The position numbers and the translations under genes were made by a program. The notes under the pieces were generated by a model. The model saw only the letters and a program-made list of their open reading frames with translations, was not told the DNA's origin and searched no databases. From Luteimonas abyssi (GTDB lineage: Bacteria > Pseudomonadota > Gammaproteobacteria > Xanthomonadales > Xanthomonadaceae): a DNA stretch of 64,000 nt. Below are positions 18,143 through 29,371 of this stretch, piece after piece. Position 1 is the stretch's first letter. The number at the start of each line of letters is the position of its first letter. The stretch lies in NCBI RefSeq assembly GCF_001482195.1, contig NZ_KQ759763.1, positions 1,647,321 to 1,711,320 on the forward strand, written 5' to 3'.

Positions 18143-18158
18143 ACCCCGCTGCCGATAA
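18132..18158 (+). promoter_or_regulatory. FliA promoter of fliS
   Basis: TCAAC (4 of 5), 14 nt, perfect GCCGATAA. It begins inside the last codons of fliD and can drive fliS, the fliT-like gene and the PilZ gene. Confidence 0.75.
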
Positions 18159-18230
18159 GGATACGCCGGCCGCGTCGCGGTCATCGATACACCGGGCGAC
18201 AGGATCCGCCCGAACCAGGAGAGTCACGAC

Positions 18231-18638
18231 ATGTACGGGCCCAGCCGCCAGTTCACAGAGCAATACCGGAAACTCGGCGTGAGCAGCGCGGTCATGGAAG
18301 CCGACCCGCACAAGCTGATCGCGCTGTTGCTGTCGGGCGCCTGCGAGCGTATCCGGCTCGCCGAAGCCTGCCTGGAGCGCGGCGATCTCGCCCGCAAGGG
18401 CAAGGCCATCGGGGAGGCCTGCGCGATCATCGGCCATCTCGACGGGTCGCTCGACCACGAAGCCGGTGGCGAGATCGCGGGCAATCTGTCGTCGCTGTAC
18501 GACTACGTCGTGCGCCGCCTGACCGAATCCAATCTTCACAACGACAGCGAGGCAATGCGCGAATCGCTGGCACTGCTGGAGGAGATCGAATCCGCATGGT
18601 CGGCGGTGCGTCCCGGTGTGGCCGGAGCGACGGCGTGA
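18231..18638 (+). CDS. fliS: Flagellin export chaperone FliS
   Basis: Encodes a 135-residue four-helix chaperone that keeps flagellin unpolymerised in the cytosol. The N-terminal YGPSRQFTEQYRKLGVSSAV and MEADPHKLIALLLSGACERI, and the later LYDYVVRRLTESNLHND, are characteristic. AGGAG precedes the ATG (accaggagagtcacgacATG). It is coupled to the next gene by overlapping GTG and TGA codons. Confidence 0.96.
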   Translation: MYGPSRQFTEQYRKLGVSSAVMEADPHKLIALLLSGACERIRLAEACLERGDLARKGKAIGEACAIIGHLDGSLDHEAGGEIAGNLSSLYDYVVRRLTESNLHNDSEAMRESLALLEEIESAWSAVRPGVAGATA

Positions 18639-18937
18639 GCGTCCCCGCGTTGCACGAGCTGCATGCCGGACTGGAGGCGCTGGACGGTGCCATCGATGCC
18701 GACGACCTCAGCGGGGCCGGTGACATCATGTCCGCCTACGATCGTCAGCTCCGCCAGTACATCGAGCAGACCGGGCAGGACGCGCCGCTGGCAGGACTCC
18801 GCCAGCTGCTCGGCATGCAGAACGCGCTGCTGTCGCGGATGCGCGATCGCCAGGAGGCGCTCGGGGACGAACTGCGCCGCGATCGTCGTGCCGTTCGTGC
18901 CTCCCAGGCCTACGCCCAGGTGGGTGTGTCGCTGTGA
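18635..18937 (+). CDS. fliT: FliT-like flagellar chaperone
   Basis: Encodes a 100-residue helical protein, from GTG 18635 overlapping the fliS stop, with GGAG 7 nt upstream. An earlier in-frame ATG at 18596 lies inside fliS and is unlikely. It has the size and place of FliT, which acts on FliD and the export ATPase complex. Sequence patterns are weak (HAGLEALDGAIDADDLSGAG, LLGMQNALLSRMRDRQEALG), so the call rests mainly on the fliD-fliS-fliT context. Confidence 0.75.
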   Translation: MSVPALHELHAGLEALDGAIDADDLSGAGDIMSAYDRQLRQYIEQTGQDAPLAGLRQLLGMQNALLSRMRDRQEALGDELRRDRRAVRASQAYAQVGVSL

Positions 18938-19518
18938 CGTTTCCCCTGCCCGCCGACGCCAGTGGCGCCGATGCAAGGCTGTTCGGCGAGACCTTGAGCT
19001 GCGAAGTCGAACTGCCGATCGCCGTGATCGCGTCCGAAGCGCGCGGGCGGCAGGCGCAGGCGGTCGCGTTGCTGGCGGGACTGGCCCAGATCGAGGATCT
19101 GCGCAAGGACGACGGTGGCGAAGAGCGCGGAGAACTGCCCCTGCTGGCGCAGCGCATGGATGCCAAGCTGGACCTGATCCTGGCCCTGATCGGGCGTCTG
19201 GCCCGGGCCTCCGACGAACTCCCCGAACGTCGCGTGCACTGGTCCCGGCTGGGCCTGCGGGTGGATCTCGACCTCGTCCCTTCGCCCCACGCCCCTTCGC
19301 TCGCCGCTGGCACGGCCGTGGTCCTCCGGCTGCAACCCGCAGACTGGTTGCCCGACCATCTCGAATTGCCGGCGACCGTGATCGCCCGGACGGAGCATCC
19401 AGGCGGCGTGCGCCTCTGGCTGCGCTTCGCCGATCTGCGTCCCGATCTGACCGAAGCCCTGGACCGCCACCTGTTCCGGTTGCATCGGCGACAGATCGCC
19501 GAGCAGCGCCGACGCTGA
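18934..19518 (+). CDS. Non-canonical PilZ-domain protein
   Basis: Encodes a 194-residue protein starting at GTG 18934 with a 4-bp overlap. Residues about 40-95 form a long predicted helix with heptad-like leucines, and residues about 100-185 resemble a PilZ beta-barrel (RRVHWSRLGLRVDLDLVP, AVVLRLQP, VRLWLRFADL). The c-di-GMP-binding RxxxR and (D/N)xSxxG motifs of true PilZ domains are not seen; HWSRLGL replaces the second. Known Xanthomonas PilZ proteins that tetramerise through a heptad helix and do not bind c-di-GMP are a reasonable comparison, from family knowledge only. Its place in the fliS operon suggests a role in flagellar function. Confidence 0.7.
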   Translation: MTFPLPADASGADARLFGETLSCEVELPIAVIASEARGRQAQAVALLAGLAQIEDLRKDDGGEERGELPLLAQRMDAKLDLILALIGRLARASDELPERRVHWSRLGLRVDLDLVPSPHAPSLAAGTAVVLRLQPADWLPDHLELPATVIARTEHPGGVRLWLRFADLRPDLTEALDRHLFRLHRRQIAEQRRR

Positions 19519-19578
19519 GCGCCGATTGGCGTATTCTTGACTGGATGCGGCCGCACGGTCGCCTGGAGGACCCGACGG

Positions 19579-20217
19579 GTGCGCGTTCTGATCGTCGATG
19601 ACCACACGCTCGTGCGTGCGGGCCTGACCCGCCTGTTGCAGGGTTTCGATGGTGTCGACGTGTGCGGCGAAGCGAGCCGCGCGGACGAAGCGCTGGATCT
19701 GAGCCTGATCCACCGGCCCGACGTGGTGCTCATGGATCTCTCCCTGCCCGGCCGCAACGGGATCGACGCGATGGCCTCGATCCACGCCGAGCTGCCCGGC
19801 GTCCGCGTATTGATGATGTCGATGCACGACGACGCCATGCACGTCCGCAGTGCGCTGGAGCGCGGCGCGTCCGGTTTCATCGTCAAGGATGCCGCGCCGC
19901 TCGAACTCGAGCTCGCCCTGCGCACGGCGATGGGCGGCGAGGTGTTCCTCAGCCCCCGTCTGTCCTCGCGGATGATGGCGCCGCTGTTCGGACGCGAGAA
20001 AGCCGGCGCCAGCGGCATCGATGCGTTGTCACCGCGGCAGCGGCAGATCCTGGGCATGATCGGGCGCGGGCTCAGCAACAAGGAGATCGGCGCGGAGCTC
20101 GGTATCAGCGTCAAGACGGTGGAGACCCACCGTGCGCGGATGATGGAGGCCCTCGGCTGCCGACGCGCCAATGAGCTGGTCCTGCTGGCGGCACGGCATT
20201 TGCAGGAAGTCGTCTAG
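19579..20217 (+). CDS. LuxR/NarL-type response regulator
   Basis: Encodes a 212-residue response regulator: receiver (residues 1-115) with Asp7/Asp8, phospho-acceptor Asp53 in VVLMDLSLPGRNG and Lys in FIVKDAA, and a C-terminal LuxR-type helix-turn-helix (about 148-205; LSPRQRQILGMIGRGLSNKE, ISVKTVETHRARMMEAL). Start GTG 19579 has GGAGGA 8 nt upstream; earlier in-frame codons do not fit the receiver fold. It sits between the fliST operon and rpoN2. No cognate kinase is adjacent; the orphan kinase at 71-1261 is a candidate partner. Confidence 0.93.
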   Translation: MRVLIVDDHTLVRAGLTRLLQGFDGVDVCGEASRADEALDLSLIHRPDVVLMDLSLPGRNGIDAMASIHAELPGVRVLMMSMHDDAMHVRSALERGASGFIVKDAAPLELELALRTAMGGEVFLSPRLSSRMMAPLFGREKAGASGIDALSPRQRQILGMIGRGLSNKEIGAELGISVKTVETHRARMMEALGCRRANELVLLAARHLQEVV

Positions 20218-20362
20218 GGTCGCCGCATCCAGCGACAGGCCGTTCGCATCGGCCGCTCCCGGCTTCCGCACCTTCGCTGCGGGGCCCCCGGCACCGCGGC
20301 GTCCCGGCACACGGACCCGCTCTCGAAGTCGAAAAACCGTCACCTTCCGACGCCAACGCGTA

Positions 20363-20419
20363 GGGAATATCCCGACAGTCGTCGGGACCACCCTGTCGCC
20401 GGCCGGGATCTTCCCGATA
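20363..20419. promoter_or_regulatory. Candidate operator: paired GGGA-N3-TCCCGA dyads upstream of rpoN2
   Basis: GGGAATATCCCGACA (20363-20377) and GGGATCTTCCCGATA (20405-20419) share GGGA-N3-TCCCGA and are 42 bp apart, close to four helical turns. CCCGACAGTCGTCGGG (20371-20386), a perfect 6-bp inverted repeat with a 4-nt loop, overlaps the first. They lie in the 269-bp gap before rpoN2, which otherwise holds nothing recognised. Binding protein unknown. Confidence 0.4.
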
Positions 20420-20486
20420 CCGTTGCCGTCGCGACGCCTTCACGATATCTCCACGGGTGCCGGGGGGCGCGCCGAGGGATCCCACC

Positions 20487-21911
20487 ATGAAGGCAAGCAC
20501 GACCACGTCCATGCAGCTCGGCCAGCAGCTGCACATGACGCCGCAGTTGCTCCAGTCGATCCGGTTGCTCCAGCTCGATGGCCTGCAACTCGATCTCGAA
20601 CTCCGTCGTGTGCTCGCGCACAACCCGTTGCTCGAACTCGACGAAGAGCCGTTGCCGGCACCGGTCGGCGACACGGCAGATGCGGCCGACGTGCAGGTCG
20701 CCGCGTTCGACGAACTGCCCGAATCCTCGATGTGGGATGTGCGTGGTGGCGGCTGGGGCGACGGCGACGACGACGGTCTGCAGCGGATCGCGGCACCCGA
20801 ATCCAGCGATGCCCACTGTCGCATCCTGCAACGTCTGGCGCTCGACTGCACGAGCGACGAACTCGAAATCGCCGCGTTCTGGCTCGACCACTGCGACGAC
20901 GCGGGATATCTGGATGCGCCGCTGGACGCGTTGCTCCTCCGGGCCTGCGCGCGTTTCGATCGTTCGGGCACCGTGATCGAAGGCGTACGCCAGCGCTTGC
21001 TGTCGGGCGATCCGGCCGGCATGGCCGCACGCGATCTGCGCGAGAACCTGCTGGCGCAGCTGGCGGCCCTGCCCGGCCGGGTGCCGGGTCGCGCGCTCGC
21101 TGCGCGCCTCGTGCGCGATGCGCTGGACTGCCTCGCGGCGCACGACATCGTCGCGATCGCCGGGACACTGGGCTGCGACGAGGACGACGCACACGAAGCG
21201 GTCCGGCTGGTGCTTTCGCTCGACCCGCGTCCGGGCGAGGCCGAAGTGCGCGACGCGGCCGCTCCGGTCGTCCCCGACGTGGTGGTCTGGCACGGCGACG
21301 GTTGCTGGCGGGTGGCGCTCAACGCCCGCGCCGCGCCGCGCGTCAGCGTCCACGCCGGCTACGAACGCGCGCTTTCCGAGAGCGATGGCGCAGCGGCCGC
21401 GCCGATGCGCGAACTGTTGCAGGAAGCGCGCTGGTTCGCCCGCGGGCTCGCCATGCGCTACGACACCCTGCTGCGCACGGCCCGGGTCATCGTGGAGCGT
21501 CAGGCTGCGTTCCTCGAACGTGGCGAGGAGGCGATGGCCCCGTTGACGCTCAAGGACGTGGCCGATGCGATCGGCATGCACGAATCCACCATCTCGCGCA
21601 TCACCACCGGCAAGTATCTGCAGACACCGCGCGGCACCTTCGAGATGAAGCGCTTCTTCGCGGTGCGGCTGGAAGGCGCCAGCGTCTCCGGTGCCGCGGT
21701 CAAGGCGATGGTGCGGCGGCTGATCGAGGCCGAGCCGCCGCAGCGCCCCCTGGCCGACGAGGCCATCGCCGCCCTGCTCGCCCGCCAGGGGGTCAACATC
21801 GCCCGGCGCACCGTGGCCAAGTACCGCGAACAACTCGAGATCGCTCCGGCCCGCGCGCGCCGCCGGGGCGCCCGTTCCCCCGCTTCCCCCCTGCTGGCCC
21901 GCGCGGGCTGA
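20487..21911 (+). CDS. rpoN: RNA polymerase sigma-54 factor RpoN2
   Basis: Encodes a 474-residue sigma-54. The Gln/Leu-rich activator-contact region I (LGQQLHMTPQLLQSIRLLQL), the helix-turn-helix region (DVADAIGMHESTISRITTGK) and the C-terminal RpoN box ARRTVAKYRE are intact. ATG 20487 has GAGGGA 7 nt upstream. In Xanthomonas a second rpoN gene (rpoN2) next to vemR and fleQ serves the flagellar regulon, and this gene has exactly that context. It should direct the seven -24/-12 promoters noted here. vemR follows after 10 bp. Confidence 0.96.
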   Translation: MKASTTTSMQLGQQLHMTPQLLQSIRLLQLDGLQLDLELRRVLAHNPLLELDEEPLPAPVGDTADAADVQVAAFDELPESSMWDVRGGGWGDGDDDGLQRIAAPESSDAHCRILQRLALDCTSDELEIAAFWLDHCDDAGYLDAPLDALLLRACARFDRSGTVIEGVRQRLLSGDPAGMAARDLRENLLAQLAALPGRVPGRALAARLVRDALDCLAAHDIVAIAGTLGCDEDDAHEAVRLVLSLDPRPGEAEVRDAAAPVVPDVVVWHGDGCWRVALNARAAPRVSVHAGYERALSESDGAAAAPMRELLQEARWFARGLAMRYDTLLRTARVIVERQAAFLERGEEAMAPLTLKDVADAIGMHESTISRITTGKYLQTPRGTFEMKRFFAVRLEGASVSGAAVKAMVRRLIEAEPPQRPLADEAIAALLARQGVNIARRTVAKYREQLEIAPARARRRGARSPASPLLARAG

Positions 21912-21921
21912 GGACTCCCCC

Positions 21922-22313
21922 ATGGACACGATCAAGGTCCTGCTCGTCGACGACCACGAAGGCTTCATCAACGCCGCCCTGCGGCATTTCCGCCGGGTGA
22001 CCTGGCTGGACGTGGTGGGCACGGCGGGCAACGGGCTCGAGGCGATCGAACGCGCCGAAAGCCTGCGTCCGGATGTCGTGCTCATGGATCTGGCGATGCC
22101 TGAAATGGGCGGCCTGCAGGCCACCCGTCTGATCAAGGCCCAGGACGAGCCGCCTTACATCGTGATCGCCAGCCACTTCGACGATGCCGAGCACCGCGAG
22201 CACGCCACCCGCGCCGGTGCCGACAACTTCGTCAGCAAACTGTCCTACATCCAGGACGTCATGCAGATCCTGGAATCCCTGAACGCCGCCGCCGACGGCA
22301 AGGAAGACGTGTC

Positions 22314-22317
<4 letters not shown>
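21922..22317 (+). CDS. vemR: Single-domain response regulator VemR
   Basis: Encodes a 131-residue stand-alone receiver with acidic residues in LLVDDHEG, phospho-acceptor Asp56 in [13 protein letters not shown] and Lys in NFVSKLSY. There is no output domain. In Xanthomonas, VemR works with FleQ and RpoN2 to control motility and virulence. The conserved order rpoN2-vemR-fleQ and the ATGA overlap with fleQ support the name. Confidence 0.9.
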
Positions 22318-23753
<1,436 letters not shown>

Positions 23754-23765
23754 CGCCGCCGCGAA

Positions 23766-23781
23766 CGGCACGCGGCTTGCA
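23766..23781 (+). promoter_or_regulatory. Sigma-54 promoter of the fliE operon
   Basis: CGGCACGCGGCTTGCA with GG-N10-GC spacing, 33 bp before the fliE ATG. Likely drives fliEFGHIJK. Confidence 0.87.
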
Positions 23782-23814
23782 TCGTCTGCAGCGACTACCG
23801 CCAACCGTGCCGCG

Positions 23815-24186
23815 ATGAGCCACTCGGTCGATTCGATCCTCAACCAGATCCGCAGCTACCAGGGCCAGATGGGTCCGACGCGGCCGCTGGCTGGCGCCGA
23901 CGCACCGCGCAGCGACGCGATTCCGTCGCCGGGCGGGATCCCGGGTGCGACCGGCGCTGCCACGCCGAGCTTCGGCGCCACCCTGCGCAATGCGCTGGAA
24001 GGCGTGAACGGCGCGCAGGCGCGCACCGGCGAGCTGGTGCGCGCCTTCGAACTCGGGGAGCCGGGTGCGGATCTGGCGAAGGTGATGGTCGCGGCACAGC
24101 ATTCGCAGGTCGCCTTTCGCGCCACCGTGGAAGTCCGCAACCGTCTGGTGCAGGCCTACCAGGACGTCATGAACATGCCGCTGTAA
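23815..24186 (+). CDS. fliE: Flagellar MS-ring/rod junction protein FliE
   Basis: Encodes a 123-residue FliE joining the MS ring to the rod. The C-terminal half is diagnostic (FGATLRNALEGVNGAQARTG, DLAKVMVAAQHSQVAFRATV, RNRLVQAYQDVMNMPL). The ATG at 23815 gives the usual length. It lies behind its own sigma-54 promoter and 27 bp upstream of fliF. Confidence 0.95.
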   Translation: MSHSVDSILNQIRSYQGQMGPTRPLAGADAPRSDAIPSPGGIPGATGAATPSFGATLRNALEGVNGAQARTGELVRAFELGEPGADLAKVMVAAQHSQVAFRATVEVRNRLVQAYQDVMNMPL

Positions 24187-24213
24187 GGCGGCCACAGGGG
24201 AATCCGCAAGACC

Positions 24214-25905
24214 ATGGCGATCTCGTTGTCCAAGGACGCGCTCAAGCCCGAAAACGCCGGGCACAAGGCGGTCGAGGTGCTCGACCGGCTGGAGAAGATG
24301 CAGCTCGCGCGCAGGCTCGGCAAGATGCTGCTGCTCGCCGCGGCGGTGGCGATCGGGCTGATCGTGTTCTTCTGGTCGCAGAAGCCCGGCTACGTGCCGC
24401 TGTACGCCGGGCTCGACGCCAAGGCCACCGCGGAGGCGACCGACCTGCTGCGCGCCGCGCAGATCCCGTTCCGGATGGATCCGTCCACCGGCGCGATCGC
24501 GGTGCCTGAGAAGAACGTCCACGACGCGCGCCTGAAACTCGCCGGTTCCGGCCTGACCGAATCCGGACGCCTCGGGTTCGAGATGATCGAGCGCGACCCG
24601 GGCTTCGGCGTCAGCCAGTTCGTCGAGACCGCCCGTTACCAGCACGCACTGGAAACCGAGCTGGTCCGCACCATCGCCGCCCTGCGTCCCGTCCGCGACG
24701 CGCGCGTGCATCTGGCCATCCCCCGCCCCAGCGCATTCACCCGCCAGCGCGAGCCGGCAAGTGCATCCGTGGTGCTGGAGCTGCGCGGCGGCGCCACGCT
24801 CGAGCGCGGCCAGGTCGATGCCATCGTGCATCTGGTCGCCTCCAGCATTCCCGACCTGTCGCCCGAACGCGTGACCGTCGTCGACCAGAGCGGACGCCTG
24901 CTCAGCAACAACGGCCAGGACCCCGCCGCCACGCTCAGCGCGATCCAGTTCGAGCAGGTGCGCCGGCAGGAGACCTCGTTCAACCAGCGCATCCGCGAAC
25001 TGCTCGAGCCCATGACCGGCGCGGGCCGGGTCAATGCCGAAGTCACCGTGGACATGGACTTCTCGGTCAGCGAGGAGGCGCGCGAGCTGTACAACGCCGA
25101 GCCGCCGAAGCTGCGCAGCGAGCAGGTCAACGAGAGCACTGCCCGCGAGGGCACCCAGGGCATTCCCGGCGTCACCAGCAACCTGCCCGAGACCGCCGAT
25201 GCGCCTGCTGCCGTCGACGCCGAGGTCGCCGCCGCCAGCGCGAATGCGGGCGAGTCCTCGCGCAGCGCCACCCGCAACTACGAGCTCGACCGCACCCTCA
25301 GCCACACCCGCCAGCCGCCGGGGCGCATCCGTCGCGTCACCGCTGCGGTGCTGGTCGACCACGTGCCGCGCGCCGGCGGCGACGGCGCCCCGGTCCTGCA
25401 GGCGCTGTCGGACGCGGAGCTGCAGCGGATCGAAGCGCTGGTCCGCCAGGCGGTGGGGTTCGACGAGAACCGGGGCGATGTGGTGTCGGTGATGAACGCA
25501 CCGTTCGTGCGCGAGCAGGTCGAGAACATCGGCGGCCAGCCCTGGTGGCAGGCGCCGCAGGTGCGCGACATCGCCCGGCTCCTGCTCGGCGCGGTCGTGG
25601 TGCTGGCGTTGCTGTTCGGCGTGGTCCGGCCGGCGATCCGGCAGATCTCCGATCCCGATCCCAGACGGGCCAAGATCGCGCCGCCGGTGAACGCCGAGAT
25701 CACCCTGCTCGACGACGAGGTGCCCGGCCTGGCCGACGACACCGCGAAGATCGGCGGCACCGCGGGGGCGCCGTCCGCACCCAGGGCACTGGGATCGGAC
25801 GCCTACGAAGACCGCCTGCGTCAGGCGCGCGAAGCCGTGCGCGACGATTCCAAGCGCGTGGCCCAGGTCGTGAAGGGATGGTTGGGCGATGAAGCAGCCG
25901 TCTAA
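24214..25905 (+). CDS. fliF: Flagellar MS-ring protein FliF
   Basis: Encodes a 563-residue MS-ring protein. A first membrane segment (about residues 42-60, LLLAAAVAIGLIVFFW) and a second near residue 455 (LLLGAVVVLALLFGVV) flank the periplasmic ring-building region (YVPLYAGLDAKATAEATDLL, YQHALETELVRTIAALRPVR). The cytoplasmic C-terminal tail binds FliG. The 3' end overlaps fliG by 17 bp. Length is normal. Confidence 0.97.
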   Translation: MAISLSKDALKPENAGHKAVEVLDRLEKMQLARRLGKMLLLAAAVAIGLIVFFWSQKPGYVPLYAGLDAKATAEATDLLRAAQIPFRMDPSTGAIAVPEKNVHDARLKLAGSGLTESGRLGFEMIERDPGFGVSQFVETARYQHALETELVRTIAALRPVRDARVHLAIPRPSAFTRQREPASASVVLELRGGATLERGQVDAIVHLVASSIPDLSPERVTVVDQSGRLLSNNGQDPAATLSAIQFEQVRRQETSFNQRIRELLEPMTGAGRVNAEVTVDMDFSVSEEARELYNAEPPKLRSEQVNESTAREGTQGIPGVTSNLPETADAPAAVDAEVAAASANAGESSRSATRNYELDRTLSHTRQPPGRIRRVTAAVLVDHVPRAGGDGAPVLQALSDAELQRIEALVRQAVGFDENRGDVVSVMNAPFVREQVENIGGQPWWQAPQVRDIARLLLGAVVVLALLFGVVRPAIRQISDPDPRRAKIAPPVNAEITLLDDEVPGLADDTAKIGGTAGAPSAPRALGSDAYEDRLRQAREAVRDDSKRVAQVVKGWLGDEAAV

Positions 25906-26905
25906 CATCGAAGATCTCAGCGGCGTGCAGCGGGCCGCGGTGCTGCTGCTGTCGCTGGGCGAGGCCGATGCCGCCGAGGTGCTCAAGCACATGGGCGCCA
26001 AGGAAGTGCAGAAACTCGGTCTCGCCATGGCCACGATGGGCGCGGTCAACCGCGAACAGGTGCTGGCGGTGATGGACCAGTTCGACGGCGCGCTGCAGTT
26101 GCAGACCTCGCTGGGCGTGGGTGCCGACGACTACATCCGCGCGGTTCTGGTCCAGGCGCTGGGCGCCGACAAGGCCGGCAGCCTGATCGACCGCATCCTG
26201 CTCGGCCGCAACACCACCGGTCTCGACACGCTCAAGTGGATGGACCCGCGCGCCATCGCCGATCTGGTCCGTCACGAGCATCCGCAGATCATCGCCATCG
26301 TGCTCTCGCACCTGGATCCCGACCAGGCCGCCGAGACGTTGAAGCTGATGCCCGAGCGCACCCGCGCCGACGTGCTGCTGCGCATCGCGACCCTGGACGG
26401 CATCCCGCCCAACGCGCTCAACGAACTCAACGAGATCATGGAGCGGCAGTTCGCCGGCAACCAGAACCTGAAGTCCTCGGCCATCGGCGGGGTCAAGGTC
26501 GCCGCCAACATCCTCAACTTCATGGACTCCGGCCAGGACCAGAGCCTGCTCGGCGCGATCCGCAAGGTCGACGATCCGCTGGGACAGCGCATCCAGGACC
26601 TGATGTTCGTGTTCGACGACCTGGTCGAGCTCGACGACCGCGAGCTGCAGACGGTGCTGCGCGAAGTGTCCGGCGAGCGCCTCGGCGTGGCCCTCCGCGG
26701 CGCCGAACCGAAGGTGCGCGACAAGATCACCCGCAACATGTCGCAACGCGCCGCCGAGATCCTGCTCGAGGACATGGAGAGCCGCGGTCCGGTGCGGCTG
26801 TCCGATGTCGAAGCGGCGCAGAAGGAAATCCTCGCCATCGTCCGCCGTCTGGCCGAGGAAGGCGCGGTCGTGCTCGGCGGCAACAACGCCGAGGAACTGG
26901 TATGA
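25889..26905 (+). CDS. fliG: Flagellar motor switch protein FliG
   Basis: Encodes a 338-residue switch/rotor protein. It has the N-terminal FliF-binding domain ([20 protein letters not shown]), the middle-domain EHPQ motif in [14 protein letters not shown], and the C-terminal torque domain with charged helices ([39 protein letters not shown]). It interacts with MotC/MotD stators and FliM. It overlaps both fliF and fliH. Confidence 0.97.
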   Translation: MKQPSNIEDLSGVQRAAVLLLSLGEADAAEVLKHMGAKEVQKLGLAMATMGAVNREQVLAVMDQFDGALQLQTSLGVGADDYIRAVLVQALGADKAGSLIDRILLGRNTTGLDTLKWMDPRAIADLVRHEHPQIIAIVLSHLDPDQAAETLKLMPERTRADVLLRIATLDGIPPNALNELNEIMERQFAGNQNLKSSAIGGVKVAANILNFMDSGQDQSLLGAIRKVDDPLGQRIQDLMFVFDDLVELDDRELQTVLREVSGERLGVALRGAEPKVRDKITRNMSQRAAEILLEDMESRGPVRLSDVEAAQKEILAIVRRLAEEGAVVLGGNNAEELV

Positions 26906-27534
26906 GCGCGGCCGTCCGCTGGTTCGCGCCCCCGCTCGACCGGATCGACGCCACGACCGCGGGCGCGGCGCCGACGGATGGTGTCGAGGTCGTCGCCGTG
27001 CCGGCGCCACCGTCGCTCGAGGAAATCCAGCGCATCCGCGACGAGGCCCAGCGCGAAGGTTACGAAGCCGGACTTGCCGAAGGACATGCCGAGGGCCTGG
27101 CACAGGGACAGACGGAGATCCGCCGCCTGACCGCGCAGATCGAGGGCATCCTGGACAACTTCTCGCGTCCGCTGGCGCGTCTGGAGAACGAGGTGGTCGC
27201 CGCGCTCGGCGACCTGGCAGTGCGTGTGGCCGGCAGTCTGGTCGGCCGCGCCTACGAGACCGATCCCGCCCTGCTCGCCGACCTGGTCGCGGATGCGACG
27301 GACGCGGTCGGCGGCCTGAACCGCGATGTCGAGGTGCGCCTGCATCCCGACGACATCGCCGCGGTCGAGCCGCTGCTGGCGTTGCGCGACGGCAGCCGCC
27401 TCGTCGCCGATCACGCGCTGGCCCGCGGCGACCTGCGCGTCCATGCCGAAGGCGTGCGCCTGGACGGCAGCCTGGATGCGCGCCTGCGCGGCGCGCTCGA
27501 GGCCGTCCTCCATCGTGCGAGGGCCGCCACGTGA
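26902..27534 (+). CDS. fliH: Flagellar export ATPase regulator FliH
   Basis: Encodes a 210-residue stator of the flagellar export ATPase. A central GxxxG-like repeat helix ([19 protein letters not shown]) and the C-terminal FliH domain ([14 protein letters not shown]) identify it. The start ATG 26902 overlaps the fliG stop. It forms a dimer that holds FliI at the export gate. The following fliI begins within its stop codon region. Confidence 0.93.
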   Translation: MSAAVRWFAPPLDRIDATTAGAAPTDGVEVVAVPAPPSLEEIQRIRDEAQREGYEAGLAEGHAEGLAQGQTEIRRLTAQIEGILDNFSRPLARLENEVVAALGDLAVRVAGSLVGRAYETDPALLADLVADATDAVGGLNRDVEVRLHPDDIAAVEPLLALRDGSRLVADHALARGDLRVHAEGVRLDGSLDARLRGALEAVLHRARAAT

Positions 27535-28922
27535 GCGCACAGACCGCCAGCGCCGATCCGGCCGCCTGGCTGGCCGCGCGCAACCTGCGCCTGGCCGCAC
27601 GCCTGGATGCCGCCGGTCTCGATCCCGCGGCCGGGCGCGGCCTGATCCGCGAGGGCATCCTGCGCCGCGCCGTGGGCCTGACCCTGGAAGCCGTCGGTTG
27701 CGAGGCGCCGCTGGGCGCCACCTGCAAGGTCGAGGTCGCGGACGGCGGCTGGGTCGACGCCGAGGTGGTCGGCTTCGCCGGCGACCGGATCTATCTGATG
27801 CCGAGCGCCGAGCTGCACGGCCTGCTGCCCAACGCCCGCGTGGTGCCGCTGCGCCGGCGCGGCCGGGTCGAGGTCGGCGAGGGCCTGCTGGGACGCGTGA
27901 TCGACAGCGACGGCGTGCCGCTCGACGGCAAGGGGCCGGTGCGCGCGGAAGACAGCGTCGGCATGGCCGGCGCGTCGATCAATCCGCTCGCACGCGAGCC
28001 GATCACCAAGCCGCTCGACGTCGGCGTGCGTGCGATCAACGCCATGCTGCCGATCGGGCGCGGCCAGCGGGTGGGCCTGTTCGCGGGCTCCGGTGTCGGC
28101 AAGTCCACGCTGCTCGGCATGATGACCCGCTACACCGCCGCCGACGTGATCGTCGTCGGCCTGATCGGCGAACGCGGCCGCGAAGTCCGCGACTTCGTCG
28201 AGAGCACCCTCGGCGAGGAAGGACTGCGCCGCGCGGTGGTGGTGGCCGCCCCGGCCGACCGGCCGCCGCTGGCGCGCCTGCAGGGTGCCTACCGCGCGAC
28301 CGCGATCGCCGAATGGTTCCGCGACCAGGGCCTGAACGTGCTGCTGCTGATGGACTCGCTGACCCGCTTCGCCCAGGCGCAGCGCGAGATCGGCCTGTCG
28401 GTCGGCGAGCCGCCGACCACCCGCGGCTATCCGCCCTCGGTGTTCGCCAAGCTGCCGGCGCTGGTCGAGCGTGCCGGCAACGGCGCCAACGGACGCGGTT
28501 CGATCACGGCGTTCTACACCGTGCTCACCGAGGGCGACGACCCGCAGGATCCGATCGCCGATGCGGCGCGCGCGATCCTCGACGGCCACATCCTGCTGTC
28601 GCGTCGGATCGCCGACGCCGGCCTGTACCCCGCCATCGACATCGAATCGTCGGTCAGCCGCGTGGTGACCGAGATCGCGGACGAGACCTGGCGCGAGCGC
28701 ATCCGCGGCCTCAAGCGGCTGGTGTCGGCCTACAACGCCAATCGCGACCTGATCGCCATCGGCGCCTACCAGCGCGGCAACGATCCGGTCGTGGACGAGG
28801 CGCTCGCCCGCTGGCCGGAGATCGTCGAGTTCCTGGGCCAGGACGTCGCCCGCGCCGCCGACCTGCAAGACAGCCGCGACGGACTCGCCCGCGTGCTGCA
28901 TTCCGAGGAAGCCACTGCATGA
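27531..28922 (+). CDS. fliI: Flagellum-specific ATPase FliI
   Basis: Encodes a 463-residue F1-beta-like ATPase that energises export of flagellar substrates. It has Walker [18 protein letters not shown], Walker [17 protein letters not shown] and the ERGREV stretch typical of FliI/YscN. The start is GTG 27531, overlapping the fliH stop, with GAGGG 7 nt upstream. Further in-frame upstream codons lie inside fliH. Confidence 0.97.
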   Translation: MSAQTASADPAAWLAARNLRLAARLDAAGLDPAAGRGLIREGILRRAVGLTLEAVGCEAPLGATCKVEVADGGWVDAEVVGFAGDRIYLMPSAELHGLLPNARVVPLRRRGRVEVGEGLLGRVIDSDGVPLDGKGPVRAEDSVGMAGASINPLAREPITKPLDVGVRAINAMLPIGRGQRVGLFAGSGVGKSTLLGMMTRYTAADVIVVGLIGERGREVRDFVESTLGEEGLRRAVVVAAPADRPPLARLQGAYRATAIAEWFRDQGLNVLLLMDSLTRFAQAQREIGLSVGEPPTTRGYPPSVFAKLPALVERAGNGANGRGSITAFYTVLTEGDDPQDPIADAARAILDGHILLSRRIADAGLYPAIDIESSVSRVVTEIADETWRERIRGLKRLVSAYNANRDLIAIGAYQRGNDPVVDEALARWPEIVEFLGQDVARAADLQDSRDGLARVLHSEEATA

Positions 28923-29371
28923 AACAGTCCCGTCGCATCGATCCGCTGCTGAGCCGCGCCCAGGACCACGAGGACAGCGTGGCCCGTGTGCTCGCCGAGC
29001 GGCAGCGCGTGCTGGCCGATCACGAGACCCGGCTGGACGAACTGCGCCGCTACGCCGACGAGTACGCCGGCAGTCAGCTCGCGGCGACCAGCCCGGCCCA
29101 GCTGAGCAACCGCCGCGCCTTCCTGGACCGTCTGCAGAGCGCCGTGGATCAGCAAAGCCGGACCGTGGACCAGAGCCGGCAGATCGTCGAGGTCGAGCGT
29201 GGCCGCCTGCTGCTGGCAAGCCGCGACAAGCAGGTGCTCGAACAACTGGCCGCGAGCTATCGCGCCCAGGAGCGCCAGGTCGACGAACGCCGCTCCCAGC
29301 GCGAGATGGACGATCTCGGCGCGCGCCGCGCGCGTGCCGCGCTGCTGGCGACGGAGGGGCACGGTCCGTGA
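28919..29371 (+). CDS. fliJ: Flagellar export protein FliJ
   Basis: Encodes a 150-residue coiled-coil protein equivalent to the central stalk of the export ATPase. It has long charged heptads ([40 protein letters not shown]). It starts at ATG 28919 overlapping the fliI stop and ends overlapping the fliK start. Low sequence conservation is normal for FliJ; context is decisive. Confidence 0.92.
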   Translation: MKQSRRIDPLLSRAQDHEDSVARVLAERQRVLADHETRLDELRRYADEYAGSQLAATSPAQLSNRRAFLDRLQSAVDQQSRTVDQSRQIVEVERGRLLLASRDKQVLEQLAASYRAQERQVDERRSQREMDDLGARRARAALLATEGHGP

